Below are positions 28,501 to 37,500 of a stretch of 64,000 nucleotides of DNA, in pieces. The stretch comes from Gigantopelta aegis (taxonomy: Eukaryota > Mollusca > Gastropoda > Neomphalida > Peltospiridae), in NCBI RefSeq assembly GCF_016097555.1, contig NC_054704.1, positions 93,112,653 through 93,176,652 on the forward strand, written 5' to 3'. The translations under genes and the position numbers were made by a program. The notes under the pieces are model-generated. The model was not told the origin of the DNA, searched no databases, and was given only the letters and a program-made list of their open reading frames with translations. The stretch's first letter is position 1. Every line of letters starts with the position of its first letter.

Positions 28501-31500
28501 CCAGTTTGATCAAATTAAAGTTAGTTTTTTCAAGATAGTCCCATACAATGCACATCTGTTAGTCACATTGTTCTATCAAAATTTAATTTAATAATGGAAA
28601 CACTAGTGACATTCTAAAAACTGTTCTAGGTTTCTAGTCCCTCAAGTCAGTGAACAAATTGTACACCTAAAACAAGAACTATATGATTGTTTAAATCTGA
28701 AGTAAAATGTTGTTTCATGATGAGTCTACATATGAAATTTCCTGTACAGTGTAAGGATGGATGACCATGCCGATCACCATACACTCATCCCTACCAACCC
28801 CAACTTTTAGTTGTTAGCCATCCTGGAATTTTGTACTCAAGTCAATTAAAAAAAAAAAAAAAACCACACACACAAAAACTGCAGGCACCTAACGTTTGGC
28901 TACTTTGGTTTTATGGTTGCGGCTACAAGACATTCATGAGCAGTTGAAATGTTTGTGGTAACAACTAGTGTTCCTTTAAACTTGTACACAGTAACACCAG
29001 CATGTACATGTAATCATACTGTTGAAATGTTTGTGGTAGCAACTAGTGTTCCTTTAAACTTGTACACAGTAACACCAGCATGTACATGTAATCATACTGT
29101 TGAAATGTTTGTGGTAGCAACTAGTGTTCCTTTAAACTTGTACACAGTAACACCAGCATGTACATGGAATCATACTGCTGAAATGTTTGTGGTAGCAACT
29201 AGTGTTCCTTTAAACTTGTACACAGTAACACCAGCATGTACATGGAATCATACTGTTGAAATGTTTGTGGTAGCAACTAGTGTTCCTTTAAACTTGTACA
29301 CAGTAACACCAGCATGTACATGGAATCATACTGTCGAAATGTTTGTGGTAACAACTAGTGTTCCTTTAAACTTGTACACAGTAACACCAGCATGTACATG
29401 GAATCATACTGTTGAAATGTTTGTGGTAGCAACTAGTGTTCCTTTAAACTTGTACACAGTAACACCATCATGTACATGTAATCATACTGTTGAAATGTTT
29501 GTGGTAGCAACTAGTGTTCCTTTAAACTTGTACACAGTAACACCAGCATGTACATGGAATCATACTGTTGAAATGTTTGTGGTAACAACTAGTGTTCCTT
29601 TAAACTTGTACACAGTAACACCAGCATGTACATGGAATCATACTGTTGAAATGTTTGTGGTAACAACTAGTGTTCCTTTAAACTTGTACACAGTAACACC
29701 AGCATGTACATGGAATCATACTGTTGAAATGTTTGTGGTAACAACTAGTGTTCCTTTAAACTTGTACACAGTAACACCAGCATGTACATGGAATCATACT
29801 GTTGAAATGTTTGTGGTAGCAACTAGTGTTCCTTTAAACTTGTACACAGTAACACCAGCATGTACATGGAATCATACTGTTGAAATGTTTGTGGTAGCAA
29901 CTAGTGTTCCTTTAAACTTGTACACAGTAACACCAGCATGTACATGGAATCATACTGTTGAAATGTTTGTGGTAGCAACTAGTGTTCCTTTAAACTTGTA
30001 CACATTAACACCAGCATGTACATGGAATCATACTGTTGAAATGTTTGTGGTAGCAACTAGTGTTCCTTTAAACTTGTACACAGTAACACCAGCATGTACA
30101 TGGAATCATACTGCTGAAATGTTTGTGGTAGCAACTAGTGTTCCTTTAAACTTGTACACAGTAACACCAGCATGTACATGGAATCATACTGTTGAAATGT
30201 TTGTGGTAACAACTAGTGTTCCTTTAAACTTGTACACAGTAACACCAGCATGTACATGGAATCATACTGTTGAAATGTTTGTGGTAACAACTAGTGTTCC
30301 TTTAAACTTGTACACAGTAACACCAGCATGTACATGTAATCATACTGTTGAAATGTTTGTGGTAACAACTAGTGTTCCTTTAAACTTGTACACAGTAACA
30401 CCAGCATGTACATGTAATCATACTGCTAATATCATAATTGCAATGTCCCGAGCTATGAACATTCTGTCATTGCTTGACCTGCAAGTACATTAGGACACTA
30501 GACAACTCGGCAGTCAAATCTTACGGTCATCCACGATGACCAAATATTTGGTCTGGTAACCTCAATACATTAGTATTACTTGAGTTGTCTATTGGATATA
30601 ACAGAAATCACAGCCTGCAGGTCTCAAAATGAGCATAGTGTCTGATAACCCATATATAGGTTAGTACCACAAAACACATATTTAGGAACGTAAATGCTTG
30701 TATTAGTGTATAAATTATAACATGTTTATTAAGTTCACCATTATTTTTACTCTTAAAGTCCTTAAATTCACACAAACACTAGTATTTTAGTTTTCATTGA
30801 TGTTACTGTCTTCAGTTTACGTCTATCTATATTTAAACAATGTTCTGAAAGTACTGCTAAAGCAATACGTGTCCCCTACATGGCCCAACAAATTTTCGAA
30901 TTGCCTAAGTTCAAGGGCCATAACTCCGTAAAACAGGTAAATCACCATAAAAATCACTCTTGATCTGTAACAGTACATGATAAAGCCATACACAAATTTA
31001 CAGCTCAATATCTCGAGGCATTACTGGGAAAAGAATCCGGAAAACAAAGTTCAATGGCTATAACTGTCAAAAATGGGTAAATAGCTATGAACGTCAAACT
31101 TGATTTGAAACAGTACATGATAAGGCTATACACAAAGGTTCAGCTCAATATGTTGAGGCATTGCAAAAAAAAAGTTTGAAAAATTGTATGTGGAACAGAT
31201 GGACAGACAGACAGATGCTGACTAAACTTATAGTCCCATCCACTTGGACCAGCAGGGGGACTAATAAAACATAACTAATCACAGTGTATGTTGTTGTTAT
31301 TATGTATATGTACAGTGAAACCCCTCTAAACCAGACACCATTGGGACCAATATAAATGTCCGGTATTAAGAGGAATCCGGTTTAGAGAGGTTAAGTTCTG
31401 TACTGGTTCTTAAAAAGGGACTCTGTAGAACGTCCAGTTTTGAAGGAATTCTGGTTTACAGAGTGTCCAGTCTTGAGAGGTGTCACTGTCAGGGCCATAG

Positions 31501-34500
31501 CTAGGATTTTTTGTTTGGGGGGTCAAGTGATTAGTTAATAGTCTAAAACTCCTTAAACAGTTAAGAAGAGAATTTTCTTTAAGTTTCTATAATGCTTTCC
31601 AGATTTTTTTTAGGGGGGCAGCTACGGCCCTGACTGTATATGTTATACACCTTTTTCTTTGGTATGTGAAACATCAATTCATCAAGCCCAAAATTTATTA
31701 ATTGTATTTTTCCAGGATAGCCAAGTCTAAATACAAACACGCCAGTAAACATTTTGTTTTCCAAAATTCAAAATTACTATTTATTGTCATAGAACTGAGT
31801 AGCAATTTCCGAATCCTGTATGGCATTTTGCACCTCATTATGACACAACATATTCCCCGTACACAATATACATATACTTATAAAATACCAAATACATGTA
31901 GTCGACTTGTAGTGAATATTTCCCACCTTAATTGTCATTTGGCATTTTTCATGGCCATGTTATTATCATTACATGTACTATTGTATTCAACAGATTTCCC
32001 AGCTGAGCATTCACAAGCCTGAATCCTGTCACAGCAAGTGGCCTGGGGACACTGTGTGCATGCAGAACAGCTGTCTGTGTACAATGTAGCTAGCCGCAAT
32101 ACCAGTCCATACACTTAACACTCATCAGTTATCACATTCGTGCTCCAGAGAGTTCAGTGCTAATTCATGGACAAAGCAATTTAAATAATGAAGTACTATT
32201 AGCTAGCAACAACACTACTGGTACAGCGGTAGTAATCTGATGCAATTAACCATTACGCTACATGCCGATTCTTAACAAGCTCTGTGCATGCACGGTATAT
32301 GTGCTGTACAAAGGAAGCTCTTGAACTTTGCAACGGAAATCAGCAGTGCTATCATAAAAACCTGATGAAAAATTGACATGCAACTGCATTTTTAGATTTA
32401 CTTTAGTACTAAATTGCCATCACATGATGATCTGATTTCGAGAGCTGCAAAGATACATACACAATGGTACCGGTATACATTATTTTGTACCCTTTCACCA
32501 CTGAATACAAGTAGTGATCAATTCTGGAACAGACCTTTCACAGTATTAAAAAAAATAAAAATTGTTTTGTTTAACAACACCACTAGAGCACACTGATTTA
32601 TCAATTATCGGCTAGTGGATATCAAACATTTGGTAATTTTGACATACTTATAATTTAAGACAAGAAACATGTTACATTTTTCCATTAGTAGCAAGGGATC
32701 TTTTATATGCATCATTCCACAGACAGGACAGTACATACCAGAGCCTTTGATATACCAAACCAGCCTCGGTGGCGTCGTGGCAGGCCATCGGTCTACAGGC
32801 TGGTAGGTACTGGGTTCGGATCCCAGTCGAGGCATGGGATTTTTAATCCAGATACCGACTCCAAACCCTGAGTGAGTGCTCCGCAAGGCTCAATGGGTAG
32901 GTGTAAACCACTTGCACCAACCAGCGATCCATAACTGGTTCAACAAAGGCCATGGTTTGTGCTATCCTGCCTGTGGGAAGCGCAAATAAAAGATCCCTTG
33001 CTGCCTGTCGAAAAAAGAGTAGCATGTGGCGACAGCAGGTTTCCTCTTCAAAACAGTGTCAAAATGACCATATGTTTGACGTCCAATAGCCGATGATAAG
33101 ATAAAAAAATCAATGTGCTCTAGTGGCGTCGTTAAATAAAACAAACTTTGATATACCAATCGTGGTGCCCTGGATGGAACAAGAAATAGCCTAATGGGCC
33201 TACTGACGGGAATCGATCCCATACCGACTGTGCATCAAGCAAGCACTTTACCACTGGGCTATGTCTCGCCTCATTATTAAAGATAAATACATGTAGCCAG
33301 TATGTAAAGTAGGTCACTGGTAGACAACCCTTCTGAGCTATAATGTATTGCAGATCTCCTCTCATGACTACGAGTCAGAAATACCAAAAGTTTAACATCC
33401 AATAGTCGATGATTAATTAATCAATGTACTCTGGTGTTGTCGTTACACAAAACAAAAACAAAAAATAAATAATTTTAATTTATTATTATTTTATCATTGT
33501 TTAATGAATATCACAGACATTATGCCTCCAGTCATCTATATGCCACACATTCTATATATTCTAAAAGCCGAGAGCATTATGCTGTGGGCTTTAAGTCTGA
33601 CCACTTCATGATTTTTGGAGGTCGCTGAATACATAAAAAGAATTTAATTGTAACATTTTGCGATCCCCTACAACCAATGATCATTAATTAGTGCTGTGTG
33701 GAAGGCTGGCTTCAATAATTAGTGCTGTGAGGAAAGCTGGCTTCATTAACCGAGCAGTGAGGAAGTCTGGTGGAAGGAGGCCAAGACAATTGTGTGATAC
33801 CTGTAGATCTCTGTAGAATAATCAGGAAGGAAGGAAATGTTTTATTTGACGATGCATTCAACACATTTTATTTACGGTTATATGGCGTCAGACAAGGTTA
33901 AGGACCACACAGATATTGACAGAGGAAACCCGCTGTCACCACTTCATGGGCTACTCTTTTCGATTAGCAGTAAGGGATCTTTTATATGCACCATCTCACA
34001 GACAGGGTAGTACATACCACAGTCTTTGATATGCCAGTCGTTGTGCACTGGCTGGAACGAGAAACAGCCCAATGGGCCCACCGATGAGGATCGATCCCAG
34101 ACCGATCGCGCGAATGCTTTACCACTGGGCTACATCCCGCCCCCTGTAGATTAATCAGAGACAACAGACATCATCAAAATGAAAATATAGTGATACCCGT
34201 ATAAACCGCGCACACATGGGACCCAGTAATGTCTTGTTTTAAGGGGCATCTGGCTTAGAGAGGTTCTGTGCTGTATTAATAATGAAAAAGAGACTAAAAA
34301 ACATCTTATTTTGAGCGAATTCCAGTTTACTGAGGGTCTACTTTTGAGAGGTTTCACTGTATACATGTATGTAGAACCATGTATCATGATTAAAGAAGAG
34401 AAAAAAAAGAGGAATTTTAAATCACAAGCATTCTTCTAAGAGTACTGCTAAAGGAATGGCCCATATCAGTTCCAACAAATTTTCATATCTCCTAAGTTCA

Positions 34501-37500
34501 TGGGACATAACTCTGTAAAAAAAATAAAAAAGAGGATAAATCACCATAAAAGTCAAACTCGATCTGATAAAGCTATACACAAAATATCATGTCATTATAT
34601 TTAAGCATTGTAACAGTATAAAAGTTCAGCTCAACAACTCGAAGCATTGCCAAAAACACATCTGGAAAACGATATGTCGGATAGACGGATGGAGACAAAA
34701 CCTTCAGTCCCGTCCTGTTGGAACAGTAGGGGACTAATACTATTTACATGACAATGACAATTCAAGTGTACGTAGATGGTGAATAGAAAGGAATTGCTTA
34801 TTAACATCTCAGCACACTGTATAAGAATAAACAGCTACATACTTCCAAAACAATGTTCATATGACCATCTATGATATCACATTGCAAATGTACAGGCCAA
34901 GTATTTTGTTCTGGATTTAATGATAAATGAAACTTAATCCCATTTCTACCATTATCAATTACATGTAGTGATTAAGAATACAAACATGTTTTTAATCTTT
35001 TAGATTATTCGTAGGCCTTATAATTACAATGTACATCTACATAAAGATACGGTTTTGTATTTTTTAAATTTAATTTTCAGAAATGAACTATTTCTGTGTT
35101 AATTACTTAAAATGACACGTTATTATGCAAGAATTCTTCTTGGTGACCGTGGCCTCGTTTTCCCTCATACACTATTAGATATTATAATTTTGACATTTGG
35201 TCTAAGCAAGCTTTCAGGCTTTCTGCCAGAAAGTAATTTGAGGGTACAAAACAGACCATTTACATACCACTTCTAGGTGGTTAAAGGTTTGAAATGTTTT
35301 GAAATTGGAAACTGTATTTCATGTACTTTGAAAAAAATTTAACAGCTGTTTTCTTACCGGCAATTATCTAAAAATTATAAAAATGTATCCATTAATTTCA
35401 ATGGCTTTGCAAAAGAATTCCACTTTGCAAAAGAATTCCATTTCCACAGGTACAGGTACAACAGAATATATCGATCATATACATGTAGATGTGTTTTTAT
35501 CCTCCAACAGACGTCTCCATCATATGTGGTCATAATAGAAAAAGTACTCTTGGTGGTGGACATTTTTATACTTGAAGTTGTACTTTTTCTATCCCACTTG
35601 ACTGCATATCATGGAGTATTTTTCTCTGTACATTCTGCATGTATATAAACATCCACTACACCTCAAAAAACAAAACTCATTGTCCCTTTACTAATATTTC
35701 TAGAAGATCTGTTGTAAAAAGCAGTGTTTTAAAAAATGTCTCTCTTTTTTTTTATTATATATAGTACTACCATAGTTACGTCAGTAGAATCTTGTTGTGT
35801 CAAACTCGGAAGGGTTGTATACACTGCAACGCTCGAACCGAAAACAAAGTCCCAAGTTACACTCACACGATGTTAACTGAATGGTTGGATCGAACTACCT
35901 GATGGGTCAAACACTTTCTCGAACACCAACGGGGTTCTAGCCAACGTGATTCAACTGTATACCTGTGTATATCACAACAGGGCTTGAAATAGGAAGTATA
36001 ATAGTATTTTTGATTAATACGCCATGCTGGTTTGTTGAGGTTGGGGGGCAGGTTAAGCAGTCCACCAGAAATATGATCTGTTGGAAATAGAAGAGCACAG
36101 GTTGAGTGGAGGGCTTAAGATAGTGTTTGGAAAATTAGGATCATTGAGATATATGCTAGAGCATTAACAAAATTAAAATATAACAGAATAACAAGCTTTG
36201 CCTCAGCTAACTAGAAGATGAGATGATTGTACATACATCTGTCACTTGAAAAATGACCTGCAATTTTGGGGGTAATTTCAGCAGGTGAATTTTGGTATTA
36301 CTTGCTAGGCCTAAAAAATGGGACTACTTTTCGCAGGCCACTATTTTGAGCCCTGTACAAGATTTACAAAATGGGTTAACTTTATTATACTTATATCTAG
36401 AGGTAAATCAAGCTTGGCATGGCTGACCTTCCAGTGACCAAACGACATATCCACAGTATACCTGAAGGAATAGAGACCGTGTAATATAGAGCAGGTGTTG
36501 TTTGTCTACAGGATGAACTTTCCTCAGTGAATAAACCTATTTTTTTACCCACAACTGGCATATTAATTTAAAGGTAACTACTGTAATTTACTGGATACAT
36601 ACAGTATATCCTCTAAACATGAGTAGAGCCAATGGTGTTATTTTTTATTTCAACTTATTTTAGTGCTTATATTTAATTAAGGTTCAAGCATGACGGCTAT
36701 CTGGGCTGTCTGTCCAAGACAGTGAGTTAGTTTTTAGTGAGAGAGAAGAGGGTGTAGTGGTCTTACACCTACCCATTGAGTCGTTAAACCTCACTCTGGG
36801 TGGGAGCCGGTACCAGGATGCGAACCCTGAACCTACCAGCCTTATGTCAAATGGCTTAACCACAACACCACTGAGGCCGGTTAATGGTGTTAATTGTTCT
36901 CCTAAGTATTCTAAACTGCAGGAGGAGATTGAGCAAGATGATTCTCAAAAAAAATGTTTTACTGTAAATCATGAAATTAATGTGAGCAGCAAGGCTAGGG
37001 CTGGGTGAGAAGAAAATTTCATCAAATCATCTATTTAAACTTTAAAAATTGCAAACACCCAGTTATTTTATAATAAAATAACTATTAATCTATTACATGA
37101 AATTTATTCACCAAATTAAAATAAAATATGCCAATTGTATTTTGGATTGAAACAAGTCGACAACAGTTGTTCAGTTTATTACCAGATGATCACCTCATAA
37201 TAATAGTCAAGACTCATATCAAAAAATTTGAAAACATAAGAACAATTGTGTTAATAAATAACAAAGTATTAATTAGTGAAGGTATTTTGTAACAATAATA
37301 TTAATGGAAATATGCGTGGTACCCTAGATATTTTGTGGTAACATGGGTTATCATCAGACACATTGATTATTTAAATGCCTGTATTAATGTAAAACATGCA
37401 ACCGATTATCAACGTAATAATTACTTGATGCATGTCACCACGAAAATGAAAATGAAAATTAAAAAAAAGACCATAAAACAAAAAAAACGCCAACACAAGT

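Noticed and set aside
28949..30493. 514-aa secreted-looking repeat protein gene
   Set aside because: Open by periodicity only, replacement-biased variation, no exon or promoter context.
32797..32835. Possible tRNA gene (GGGTTCGGATCCC B box)
   Set aside because: Part of the SINE-B head; no cloverleaf with paired acceptor arms could be drawn.
35790..35960. CpG-containing patch with TTACGTCAG and a GTGAGT on the minus strand
   Set aside because: Could be a noncoding 5' exon or promoter, but nothing links it to either gene.
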